The translations under genes and the position numbers were made by a program. A stretch of 64,000 nt of DNA from Chryseobacterium turcicum (lineage in GTDB: Bacteria > Bacteroidota > Bacteroidia > Flavobacteriales > Weeksellaceae). Below the pieces are notes generated by a model, which was given only the letters and a program-made list of their open reading frames with translations, was not told the DNA's origin and did no database searches. The DNA is taken from NCBI RefSeq assembly GCF_021010565.1, contig NZ_JAJNAY010000001.1, positions 518,501-582,500 of the forward strand. The letters run 5' to 3'. Shown here one piece after another: positions 8,859-16,301 of this stretch (its first letter is position 1; each line of letters opens with the position of its first letter).

Positions 8859-9003
8859 ATTTGAAAATATGTTAATTAGATAATTTGAAAACGTTTAACA
8901 AAATATTAAATTTTAAATAAAAAAAATATTTTGTTAAATAATTGCTGTACTTAATTATGATAATATCTTTCATTTTCAAGTTAGCACATTTTCAAATTAT
9001 CAA
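8859..9003. repeat. AT-rich nested inverted-repeat element upstream of the ACP gene
   Basis: The outer arms are AATTTGAAAATATGTTAA (from ~8859) and the near-complement TTAGCACATTTTCAAATT (to ~9003). Inside lies a perfect 14-bp inverted repeat, TTTAACAAAATATT (8894-8907) and AATATTTTGTTAAA (8925-8938). The whole gap of ~150 bases is filled by this structure. It looks like a small non-autonomous palindromic element, and would put a hairpin in the leader of the ACP message. Confidence 0.55.
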
Positions 9004-9005
9004 AT

Positions 9006-9545
9006 TTATAATGTGAGCAAATATACAAAAGCTTTATAACTTTCCTGATATAGTTCGACCCAGCCACACAAGACTTTTTCGGCTTTTTTTGATTGCATAA
9101 TTTGTGCCGCATAAGTGTTTAAAAACTTTTCATCAAATTCATCCAAAACAAAAAAAGCATTTTCGGTCTGCATTTTATGTTTAATGCTGATTTCGCCTAC
9201 ACAAATATTGGGTAAAGTGTAAACAAAAACGGCAGGACTCGGGAAATAATTGTCCTGAGAATTGATGCTTTCCTGATATTTAAAATCGGTATCGAGACTT
9301 GATGATTTGTTGGCGAAAACTAAAGCTGTTTTGCTGTTGTCTTGGTCTTTTAAAATCATTTCGGAAGCAAGAAAAGCCAGCTTACTCAAGTTATCCATCT
9401 TATGAAATTTTGGATAATTGATTTCTAAACTTTTATAAGCTTCTTTCGCAAAATCTGAAAAATTTTCGGTTTGAGTTTCAAAAATAATTTCGTTGTTGAG
9501 AACAATTTTCGAGTTTTCTATAGTGCAAATATCTGTTTTCTTCAT
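9006..9545 (-). CDS. short ketosynthase-like protein (N-terminal KS-half only)
   Basis: A protein of 179 residues. The segment [19 protein letters not shown]...[24 protein letters not shown] resembles the region before the active site of KAS proteins (ketoacyl-synt_2 type, LFPYTLPNAAAGEI in relatives). The place of the active Cys has no Cys ([11 protein letters not shown]), and the C-terminal half with both His motifs is missing. It cannot be a condensing enzyme alone. It is a regular member of flexirubin loci; a structural or chain-length role is a guess. Confidence 0.7.
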   Translation of the reverse strand: MKKTDICTIENSKIVLNNEIIFETQTENFSDFAKEAYKSLEINYPKFHKMDNLSKLAFLASEMILKDQDNSKTALVFANKSSSLDTDFKYQESINSQDNYFPSPAVFVYTLPNICVGEISIKHKMQTENAFFVLDEFDEKFLNTYAAQIMQSKKAEKVLCGWVELYQESYKAFVYLLTL

Positions 9546-9566
9546 TAATAAGTTTCAATAAAAGTA

Positions 9567-9854
9567 TTAGGGCTTTCGTTCTGGGTTTTGATGCGTGTTG
9601 AAAACAGAGAAGACGATAATTTCCTTTTCAATAACTTCAAAAATGATAATAAAAGGGAATTTTTGAATATACGCTTCACGTAAATTTTCTTTTTTCAAAG
9701 GAAAATGCAGTGGATTATTTTGAATTCGTGAAAAATAAAATTCGACTTTTTGCGTAAATTTTTTTCCAAGACCAATTTGCCTACTTTCATACCATAATGC
9801 AGCTTCAAGTAAATCAGCTTCAGTATTTGGAGATAAGGATAGGTGGTAAGTCAT
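9567..9854 (-). CDS. ParE/RelE-family toxin
   Basis: A protein of 95 residues with the ParE/RelE fold: EADLLEAALWYESRQIGLGKKFTQKVE in the N-terminal helices and REAYIQKFPFIIIFEV in the strand region. ParE toxins act on gyrase, RelE-like ones on ribosome-bound mRNA; the sequence alone does not settle which. Its start overlaps the end of the antitoxin gene by 4 bases (ATGA), the usual antitoxin-first layout. It sits between two ketosynthase genes of the pigment operon on the same strand. Confidence 0.85.
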   Translation of the reverse strand: MTYHLSLSPNTEADLLEAALWYESRQIGLGKKFTQKVEFYFSRIQNNPLHFPLKKENLREAYIQKFPFIIIFEVIEKEIIVFSVFNTHQNPERKP

Positions 9855-10102
9855 AATTTATCCATCAATCTTGCTTTCACCTCTTCCCAAGAAGATGTTT
9901 TTGATTCACCCTTCAGATATTTTTCACGCTCTTCTTCAATCCGGTCATATACATAGTCCGGAACTTGTGGGTATTCTGAAGTTTCTAATTCTGAATCTTC
10001 CTCTTCAGCCTCAATTATTGCATTGAAAATGCGAAGAATACGCTCATCTGCTTCATCAATAAAATTGTGAATTCTTTTTCTGATTTCTAAAGTAGAGTCC
10101 AT
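9851..10102 (-). CDS. antitoxin of the ParE-type module
   Basis: An acidic protein of 83 residues with a helical N terminus (EIRKRIHNFIDEADERILRIFNAIIEAEEED) and a charged C-terminal tail (SSWEEVKARLMDKL) of the kind that binds ParE-like toxins. It belongs to the addiction-module antitoxins common in Bacteroidota. It starts 39 bases after the ketosynthase gene and overlaps the toxin gene, so the pair may be read from the pigment transcript as well as from its own promoter. Confidence 0.8.
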   Translation of the reverse strand: MDSTLEIRKRIHNFIDEADERILRIFNAIIEAEEEDSELETSEYPQVPDYVYDRIEEEREKYLKGESKTSSWEEVKARLMDKL

Positions 10103-10141
10103 TTCCTAAAACTTTAATTCTATCAAAATTACAAAATTATT

Positions 10142-11290
10142 TTATGCTTTCTCCAAAACAATTGCCGCATTACAGCCACCAAAACCTGATGCTGTTTTCA
10201 GAATATATTTAATTTCTACTGGTTGATTTTCTTTGATAATATTTAAATCTTGAGAAACTCCCATTTCTTCAAAGTTTTTAGAAGGAATTAAGGTTTTGTT
10301 TAAAGCAGATTCCATTGAAATAATGCTTTCTAACAATCCTGCCGCGCCCAAACAATGTCCGTAATAGCCTTTCATACTGTTTAGAGGAACGTTTTGTAAA
10401 TCCATCCTGTTGAAAGCGATGGCTTCCATTTCGTCGTTGTAAATTGTTGCTGTTCCGTGAGCGGAAATAAAATCGATTTTTTCGGCTGAAACTTTTGCTT
10501 CTTTCATTGCATTTTGAATGCTTGCAAACAATCCGTCACCAGTTCTTGAGGGTCCGGAAATATGATTGGCATCATTAATGGCAGAATCGCCTAAAACTTT
10601 AAACCTAAATTTTTCAGTTTGATTTAATTCTGAAGTAATATAAATCGCTGCAGTTGCTTCACCCAGATTAATTCCGTTACGGTTTTTGTCGTACGGTTTG
10701 CAAGGTTCAGTTCCGATTGCCTGAAAAGAATTAAAACCTGAAATCACAAACTCTGAAATTTCGTCTCCGGCAAGTACAAAAGCGTTTTTGTATTTTCCTG
10801 CCTGAATCATATTTTTCGCTACAGAAATTGCCATTACGCCAGAAACACAAGCATTAGAAACGACGATAGGTTTAGTTTTAAATCCGAAAAAATCAGCAAT
10901 CTTTTGAGCTAAACTTGAAAGGAAAACTCCTTCCGGTAAAGTTGTTTGATTTTTTAAGATACTAATGTTTCCTTTTGTTGTAGATAATATAAAAGCCGTT
11001 TCATCTGAAATTGAATGTCTTTCTACCAAAGGTTTTATACTTAGTAAAAACATTTTTTCAAGTCTTGTGAAATTTTCCTTGCTACTCTGAGCGGAGTCGA
11101 AGAGTTTATTGAATTCTTCCTCCAATTTTTCATCATCAATTTTAGAAACAAAAAAAGCATCTTGATTATCGATGACTTTATGCAAAGCGACACCAGATTT
11201 CCCTTTTAAAAGTGCTTTCCAGTTTGATTGAACGTCAAAACCTAAAGGGGTGACGCAATTATAATCTGTAATGTAAATTTCTTTGTTCAT
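10142..11290 (-). CDS. beta-ketoacyl-ACP synthase, second active KS
   Basis: A protein of 382 residues with an intact triad: Cys148 in VVSNACVSGVMA, His in ISAHGTATIYND and His in MKGYYGHCLGAAG. It probably performs the first or a dedicated condensation in polyene assembly (ApeR-like). Residues ~63-72 (LFDSAQSSKE) are encoded by a stretch that looks like a dispersed repeat inserted in frame. In many related loci an aromatic ammonia-lyase gene lies between this KS and the thioesterase; here there are only 60 bases. Confidence 0.88.
   Translation of the reverse strand: MNKEIYITDYNCVTPLGFDVQSNWKALLKGKSGVALHKVIDNQDAFFVSKIDDEKLEEEFNKLFDSAQSSKENFTRLEKMFLLSIKPLVERHSISDETAFILSTTKGNISILKNQTTLPEGVFLSSLAQKIADFFGFKTKPIVVSNACVSGVMAISVAKNMIQAGKYKNAFVLAGDEISEFVISGFNSFQAIGTEPCKPYDKNRNGINLGEATAAIYITSELNQTEKFRFKVLGDSAINDANHISGPSRTGDGLFASIQNAMKEAKVSAEKIDFISAHGTATIYNDEMEAIAFNRMDLQNVPLNSMKGYYGHCLGAAGLLESIISMESALNKTLIPSKNFEEMGVSQDLNIIKENQPVEIKYILKTASGFGGCNAAIVLEKA
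11078..11104 (-). repeat. dispersed-repeat-like insert inside a KS gene
   Basis: On the minus strand the text contains CTTCGACTCCGCTCAG, a core I recognise from short intergenic repeats in many Bacteroidota. It is in frame and adds about nine residues (LFDSAQSSK) to a variable surface region of the ketosynthase. Confidence 0.45.
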
Positions 11291-11350
11291 TTATTAGTGA
11301 AATTTTCGAGTCATATTTTGAAAAGCCAAAAGCTAATAGCCAATTGCCAA

Positions 11351-11773
11351 CTATAATTCCATTTTGTCTTTCCAAGCCTGAAAAAACTCAGGGTTGTACA
11401 AGCATAAATTATTATCAGAATCCAGAAAAACCTGAATGGTTTCTCCGCTGCAAACCAATTGATTATTCTGATTAAAAATCTCGTATTTGTAAATCAGTTT
11501 CGCTGAAATAGAATTGACGAAAGTGGTTACGATGTTGAATGTTTCGCCATATTTTAAAGGTAGGAAATGTTCGCAAGTGCTTTTCACAATTGGCGTTACA
11601 AATCCTGCTTTTTGAATGTCGAGATACGTCAAACCGTGCTGTCTTCCGAAGGCTTCTCTTCCGTCCTCAAAATAGACGATATAATGACCGTGCCAAACGA
11701 TTCCCAGCGGGTCTGTTTCGTTGAATCGTACACGAACTTCTTCGGTACAATTTAAATTTTCTTTAGACTGCAT
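11351..11773 (-). CDS. 4HBT hot-dog acyl-ACP/CoA thioesterase
   Basis: A hot-dog thioesterase with the 4-hydroxybenzoyl-CoA thioesterase motif NETDPLGIVWHGHYIVYFEDGREAF (Asp, Gly and His-x-x-Tyr in place). Homologues in aryl-polyene loci (ApeK-like) release or proofread acyl chains. I start it at the Met of MQSKENLNC. A longer frame to 11824 translates repeat DNA (cacaaagg text) into a lysine- and histidine-rich tail that is unlikely to be made. Confidence 0.85.
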   Translation of the reverse strand: MQSKENLNCTEEVRVRFNETDPLGIVWHGHYIVYFEDGREAFGRQHGLTYLDIQKAGFVTPIVKSTCEHFLPLKYGETFNIVTTFVNSISAKLIYKYEIFNQNNQLVCSGETIQVFLDSDNNLCLYNPEFFQAWKDKMEL

Positions 11774-11785
11774 TTTGTTTTCTTT

Positions 11786-11826
11786 TTTTACCACAAAGGG
11801 CACAAGGGTTTTCACAAAGGACACAA
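11786..11826 (+). repeat. intergenic repeat, CACAAAGG family, copy 1
   Basis: The text ACCACAAAGGGCACAAGGG, TTTT, then CACAAAGGACACAA belongs to a short repeat family that also occurs, in reverse orientation, at 12240-12256 and 12345-12388. The copies flank the GxxExxY gene. Confidence 0.6.
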
Positions 11827-11855
11827 TTTTTTAAATTATCTCTTAATATAACAAG

Positions 11856-12236
11856 TCAAATTGTTCCGTTGATTAATCTCTTAACGCCATTTTTAAACAA
11901 AACCGAGTTAAAATTAATAAGTAAACCCAATTTGCAATTACTTAATTTTAAATAGGTTAAAATTTGAGCGATATGAATGTCATTTAAGGATTCTACAGAT
12001 TTTATTTCTACAACAACTTTTCTTTCAACCAAAAAATCTAGCCTGTAACCAATATCAAGTTTTATATCTTCATAGATTAAGGGCATTGGTTTCTGTTTTT
12101 CTATCAGTAATCCCGACTTCTTTAATTCGAAGTACAAACATTCTTCATAGGCACTTTCCAAAAGCCCAGCTCCGAGTTGTCGATGAACTTTTAATCCGGC
12201 ATCAAAAATAATTTTTGAAATCTCATTCTCATTCAT
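11856..12236 (-). CDS. GxxExxY family protein (PD-(D/E)XK-like)
   Basis: A protein of 126 residues with the family motif GLLESAY and a nuclease-like core, YRLDFLVERKVVVEIKSVE (Asp, then Glu-x-Lys), followed by QILTYLKLSNCKLGLLINF. The fold is that of PD-(D/E)XK enzymes; the activity of GxxExxY proteins is not established. Members occur scattered in intergenic positions of many Bacteroidota genomes. Here it interrupts the pigment locus and is bracketed by copies of a short repeat in opposite orientation, which suggests arrival or maintenance as a small mobile cassette. Confidence 0.85.
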   Translation of the reverse strand: MNENEISKIIFDAGLKVHRQLGAGLLESAYEECLYFELKKSGLLIEKQKPMPLIYEDIKLDIGYRLDFLVERKVVVEIKSVESLNDIHIAQILTYLKLSNCKLGLLINFNSVLFKNGVKRLINGTI

Positions 12237-12239
12237 ATT

Positions 12240-12390
12240 TGTGTTTTTAGTGGTTAAGCGTTATTTTTTTAAACTGCTAATTTTTCACAATAGACATAAA
12301 GGTTTTAAAGTTAAGTTCTTTTTTAAATAAAAATATTCAATTCACCCTTGTGCTCTTCGTGAAAAATCCTAGTGTTCCTAGTGGTTAAAA
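12240..12390 (-). repeat. intergenic repeats, CACAAAGG family, copies 2 and 3
   Basis: Read on the minus strand, 12345-12388 gives TTTTTTAACCACTAGGAAC, ACTAGGATTTTTCACGAAG, then AGCACAAGGGTG, and 12240-12256 gives TTAACCACTAAAAACACAA. Both resemble the plus-strand copy at 11786-11826. No gene is visible in this 157-base gap. Confidence 0.5.
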
Positions 12391-12393
12391 AAG

Positions 12394-13656
12394 TTAAACA
12401 CTATTTTGTTTTCGATCATAAAATAATGAGATGGTAACCATCGCAATGTAAAATAAAAATAAGAAGGTCAATTCTTTCGCAATTTCACCGATTCCGCTGT
12501 TTCTTAAAATAATATCGTAATACGCATTCAAACCCCAATTCATTGGAGAGAAAGCAGCGATTTTCTGCATAAATTCTGGCATTAAAAATACCGGAACCCA
12601 AATACCGCCAATTGCAGCCAACACAACAACCGAAGTTGCTCCAAATGGGGCAGATTGCTCCTGAGTTTTTGCTACAGTTCCTAGTAAAACGCCAAATCCG
12701 ATTGCTGCTAACCCTGCGAATAAAGTCACAATAATTAAATGAAACATTTTTCCGGTCACGTCAAATTGTGGCAAATCCATATAGGGGAAAAGCCAAATAC
12801 CGACTGCAACCATTAATAAAAATTGAATGATGCAAATAATTAAATACGTGAATGTTTTTCCTAAAATATGAATGTAGTACGGTGTTGGGCTCACACGAAC
12901 TCTCACGCTCGTTCCCTGACTTTTTTCTTTAACTAAATTTATAGACAAAGGAACGACAATAAAGAAAATCGCAAACAATGCCCAAGCCGGAACGTTGTGC
13001 TGAACGGAATTCGGCATTAGTTCTTCCTTGCCTTTGTTTGGCGTGATTTCTTTGAAGGTAATTAAGCTTTTATTTTCAAGGTCTTCGGTTGTTCCTAATT
13101 GGTCTTGGAAGGCTTTGTAGATTTTTTTATTCTCGATTTCGAAAACCATTTTATTGATGGCATTCATCACAGAATTTTTAAATCCTGCATTGGTTGCTGG
13201 GTCAAAATAAAGATGAATGTCTTTTGCCTTTGAAGCGACAACTTTTGTGGCAGTAGAATCACTTTCCAAGCCAAACGAGCTTACAATGGTCTGAACTTTA
13301 GAATCAATATTTGAATTTAAATCTTTCGTTAAGTTTTTTGGAATAACAATCGCCATTTGATAATCTCCTGTGAAAACAGCTTTCTCAGCCTCTTTTTCAT
13401 TGTAATTGGTAATCAGTTCAAATGTTTTGCTGGTTTCCAGTTCTTTTTTGATGACTTTGGAAACTTCAGATTGATCTTGATCAATAAAAATAATTGGAAT
13501 TTTTGAACCTTCAAGATTTTTAAAAGTAGAATCCTGAATTAATGTGATGGTAATAATCAGAAGTAACGGCATTAAAAATATAATGACAATTCCCCCTGAA
13601 TCTCTTTTCAGCAACTGAATTTCCTTGATGAAACTTCTCCACAATTTATACAACAT
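12394..13656 (-). CDS. ABC-2 type transporter permease
   Basis: A protein of 420 residues: one N-terminal membrane segment (IVIIFLMPLLLIITITLI), a ~180-residue extracytoplasmic domain, then five or six C-terminal segments from WALFAIFFIVVPLSI onward. This is the ABC2_membrane_3 layout of YhhJ/NatB-like exporters. Its start overlaps the ATPase gene by 11 bases, so the two form one transporter. Export of the pigment or of its precursors to the envelope is the obvious inference from the locus. Confidence 0.88.
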   Translation of the reverse strand: MLYKLWRSFIKEIQLLKRDSGGIVIIFLMPLLLIITITLIQDSTFKNLEGSKIPIIFIDQDQSEVSKVIKKELETSKTFELITNYNEKEAEKAVFTGDYQMAIVIPKNLTKDLNSNIDSKVQTIVSSFGLESDSTATKVVASKAKDIHLYFDPATNAGFKNSVMNAINKMVFEIENKKIYKAFQDQLGTTEDLENKSLITFKEITPNKGKEELMPNSVQHNVPAWALFAIFFIVVPLSINLVKEKSQGTSVRVRVSPTPYYIHILGKTFTYLIICIIQFLLMVAVGIWLFPYMDLPQFDVTGKMFHLIIVTLFAGLAAIGFGVLLGTVAKTQEQSAPFGATSVVVLAAIGGIWVPVFLMPEFMQKIAAFSPMNWGLNAYYDIILRNSGIGEIAKELTFLFLFYIAMVTISLFYDRKQNSV

Positions 13657-14398
13657 CTCTCAATTCTTTTCCGGTTAATGAAATGAAAACATCTTCTAAG
13701 TTTTCTGCGTTGGCAACTTTTTCTACCAATTCTTCAGGTGTTCCTGTTGCGTGAATTTTTCCATGGTCGATAATGGCGATTTTTGTACAGAATTCCTCCG
13801 CTTCAGAAAGGTGATGCGAAGTGTAAATAATGCATGTTCCTTTTTTATTTAAATCTAAAAGATAATCGATGATTGCTTTTTTCGACTGTACATCAACGCC
13901 AACTGTTGGTTCGTCTAGAAACAAAACTTTCGGATTGTGAAGTGTTCCGGCAATCAGATTGCAACGGCGTTTCATTCCTCCTGAAAATTGGTCAACTTTT
14001 TTATCTGCAAATTTCGTTAAACCCATCAATTCTAAAGCTTCAGCGATAGATTTTTGCAAATACGATTGTTTCAAACCATACAAACTTCCAAAAAACATCA
14101 GGTTTTCTTTCGCTGTTAAAGTAGGGTAGAGCGCATATTCTTGCGGAACTACCCCAATAAGTTGCTTAATTTTTGTGCTGTCTTTTTTAGGAGAAAGTCC
14201 GTTAATCGTAAAACTTCCTGATGTTGGTTTAATTAAACCTGAAAGCATAGAAATCAAGGTGGTTTTTCCGGCGCCGTTTGGTCCGAGAATTCCGTAGATT
14301 TCGTTTTTATCGATGTTTAAAGAAATGTCATTAACCGAAAAATCTTCCGAATTTTTGTATTTCTTGTAAAGGTTTTCTATTTCGATGATATGTTCCAA
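13646..14398 (-). CDS. ABC transporter ATP-binding protein
   Basis: A protein of 250 residues with Walker A GPNGAGKTT, Q-loop VVPQEYALYP, signature QFSGGMKRR, Walker B VLFLDEPTVGVD and a switch His in SHHLSEAEE. The C-terminal ~30 residues extend past the core, as in drug/polyketide exporter ATPases. It begins 1 base after the BtrH-like gene ends and overlaps the permease gene. Confidence 0.92.
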   Translation of the reverse strand: MEHIIEIENLYKKYKNSEDFSVNDISLNIDKNEIYGILGPNGAGKTTLISMLSGLIKPTSGSFTINGLSPKKDSTKIKQLIGVVPQEYALYPTLTAKENLMFFGSLYGLKQSYLQKSIAEALELMGLTKFADKKVDQFSGGMKRRCNLIAGTLHNPKVLFLDEPTVGVDVQSKKAIIDYLLDLNKKGTCIIYTSHHLSEAEEFCTKIAIIDHGKIHATGTPEELVEKVANAENLEDVFISLTGKELRDVV

Positions 14399-14399
14399 A

Positions 14400-15395
14400 C
14401 TAAATTGCTTTTCTCAGTTTTTTATAAAAATCTTCCTCCAAATCGGCAATATGAAGCATCGATTTTGAAAGCTGATTGTAAATATCATTTTTTGAATTTC
14501 TATTCTTATAAACTCGGGCAATATCTACGGCGAAATCTCTCCAAAGGTCACCGATTGCGGTAATTTCTTTAGATAATTCTTTCAGTTCGTCATTTTTAAG
14601 AATGACAGCAGCTTCTTGTAAAAAAGCCCCATAAATAAATCTGAAACCGCCACCGCCGGTTCCGATTTCTTCCTGCATTCTAATCAATTGTCCGAGGTAA
14701 TGATTGGTCACTTTTGTACCTTTTTTCTCTGCCCATTTCGGGATGCTTCTCGCTACCCAGCGCATTGCTTTTACACCAATTAACGGAACGGGAGCAAGCA
14801 TATTTTTACAGGTATCTTTAATTCCTTTTTTAATGGCTTCCTCCAAATTTACATTTTCAGGAATGTGAGTTGGAAAGTACATATGACCTTTTGGAGCAAG
14901 CGCACCTTTTGCGTAACGTACTTTTTCAAGTTCAGCTTCTGATAAAGTCGTTGCAAAATCCATCACAGGGTCACTTATTAAGAATTTGCCATTTTCTTTT
15001 CCGTAAACGACTAAATTGTGAGCGTTGAAATGAAATTTATATTCTTCAGGAAAGTAGGTAAGGTTGAAAACTCCAACCTGTAAGCCTGTAGGGATGTTTT
15101 GTTCTAAATTTTTTTCTAATGCAGCTTGTGCATCTTTAGGATTTGAGAATTTTATTCTTTTTATTTTAATTCCCAATCTTTTTGCTGCTTTGCTAAAAAT
15201 TGCTCCGGGCATCGGTCTATAGCTAAATCCGGGTGAAAAATTGACTTTCAAAAAAGGAAGATATACAAAAAATAAACCTGAACCGATTCCGAAAATCATG
15301 GGTTCGCTGAGTTTCAAACCTCTGTTGAGGAGTAAGTTGGAGGCAACACCGTTTTCGCAATGAGCAGTTTGATGGTGTTCAAAATTAATCTTCAT
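14400..15395 (-). CDS. BtrH-like acyltransferase (BtrH_N + DUF4872)
   Basis: A protein of 331 residues. The N-terminal ~145 residues form a papain/C39-like fold as in BtrH_N: Cys13 in HHQTAHCENG, His126 in FHFNAHNLVV and Asp142 in ISDPVMDF make a plausible triad. The rest, residues ~170-330, is the helical DUF4872 part. BtrH of butirosin synthesis moves an acyl group from an ACP to an amine. Flexirubin is an ester of an aryl-polyene acid with a dialkylresorcinol, so an ACP-to-phenol acyl transfer by this protein is an attractive idea, though unproven. The next gene upstream is 2 bases away. Confidence 0.82.
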   Translation of the reverse strand: MKINFEHHQTAHCENGVASNLLLNRGLKLSEPMIFGIGSGLFFVYLPFLKVNFSPGFSYRPMPGAIFSKAAKRLGIKIKRIKFSNPKDAQAALEKNLEQNIPTGLQVGVFNLTYFPEEYKFHFNAHNLVVYGKENGKFLISDPVMDFATTLSEAELEKVRYAKGALAPKGHMYFPTHIPENVNLEEAIKKGIKDTCKNMLAPVPLIGVKAMRWVARSIPKWAEKKGTKVTNHYLGQLIRMQEEIGTGGGGFRFIYGAFLQEAAVILKNDELKELSKEITAIGDLWRDFAVDIARVYKNRNSKNDIYNQLSKSMLHIADLEEDFYKKLRKAI

Positions 15396-15397
15396 TT

Positions 15398-15802
15398 TTA
15401 TTTACCGTTGAAGTTTTTTAATTCATCTACCGAAATTCCGAATGCATCGGCATATTTTTTTAGGGTAGAATCGCTGAGTTTTTTAAAAATTGAGGGTTTG
15501 GTATGTCTTTTTACGGTCCATTGCCATTTGTCAACATAGGCTGCAAGTACCTGAAAATCCATTTTATTGAGTTCCATAAAATAGATGATTGGGCTTACGA
15601 TATTGTTGGCAACATTTTGTCTTGCTTCTTCAATTCTTTCGCTTATTAAAGCTAAAGATTCGTCTAAAGCTGCTTTTTTAGCATCCCAACCAATGCTGTT
15701 TGCGGTTGTATAGTTGTTATTTTCATCAGTTACATATAACACTTCGGTCATGTTGGCTGATTTCAAGTTACTTTCGTCCTGAGGGAGATCTTGTTTTTTC
15801 AC
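15398..15802 (-). CDS. small cytoplasmic protein of the pigment locus
   Basis: A protein of 134 residues without signal peptide. The C-terminal half (FQVLAAYVDKWQWTVKRHTKPSIFKKLSDSTLKKYADAFGISVDELKNF) looks like a degenerate helix-turn-helix of the XRE type, ending in the ISVDEL pattern typical of such domains. It is the first gene of minus-strand block A and is coupled to the BtrH-like gene. It could be a local regulator or an accessory to the acyltransferase. I do not recognise a named family. Confidence 0.65.
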   Translation of the reverse strand: MKKQDLPQDESNLKSANMTEVLYVTDENNNYTTANSIGWDAKKAALDESLALISERIEEARQNVANNIVSPIIYFMELNKMDFQVLAAYVDKWQWTVKRHTKPSIFKKLSDSTLKKYADAFGISVDELKNFNGK

Positions 15803-15914
15803 CTGAAAATATTTCTGTTAATTATGTTATCAATCAATTGGCTAAAATAATAAAAATGCAGGACATAAGATTGTGTAATTTTTTTTGACTAATTCTGAAA
15901 TGAAAATATAAGAC

Positions 15915-15965
15915 CCTATTAAAAATAAAAATGCGCCAAGAAAAATCTCGACGCGCTAACAATAA
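15915..15965 (-). terminator. probable terminator of the small membrane-protein gene
   Basis: On the minus strand an imperfect stem built on GCGC...GCGC, with partly complementary TCGAGA/TCTTGG flanks, is followed by TTTTTATTTTT. It lies 16-60 bases after the stop of the gene ending at 15981. Confidence 0.45.
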
Positions 15966-15980
15966 ATATATAAGTGAATT

Positions 15981-16187
15981 TTATTGACGTACTCTCTGTA
16001 ATTTTTTTGTTAAAGAATGTGCGGGAAGATAGATTGCAGATATTGCTAAAAATAGCATGGTCATCATTGCAAAAAATTCTGTAAACCTCATCGTCATGCT
16101 GGGTTCTTTCACATCACCATCCATCAGAAAGCCTATGGTTGTAATAATTGCAGATACAGTAAGGATGTTTAAAAGTTTTCTTTTCAT
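15981..16187 (-). CDS. small two-helix membrane protein
   Basis: A protein of 68 residues with two hydrophobic segments (LLNILTVSAIITTIGFLM and FFAMMTMLFLAISAIYLPA) and basic ends. It has its own upstream gap and a likely terminator, so it is not simply the first gene of the pigment operon. No family recognised. The composition and hydrophobic layout make it a plausible gene, but nothing indicates function. Confidence 0.55.
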   Translation of the reverse strand: MKRKLLNILTVSAIITTIGFLMDGDVKEPSMTMRFTEFFAMMTMLFLAISAIYLPAHSLTKKLQRVRQ

Positions 16188-16301
16188 TGTTTAGATTTTT
16201 AAATTGTATATCAAACGCAGGTGAACTTGTTTTATTGTGTAAATGATTTGTAACGAAACAAAAGTTGTAAAGACTAATATAGTCAAATAATTAATTTCAA
16301 T

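Noticed and set aside
11774..11824. N-terminal extension of the thioesterase frame to 11824
   Set aside because: It translates repeat DNA of the CACAAAGG family; the downstream ATG fits the family's usual N terminus.
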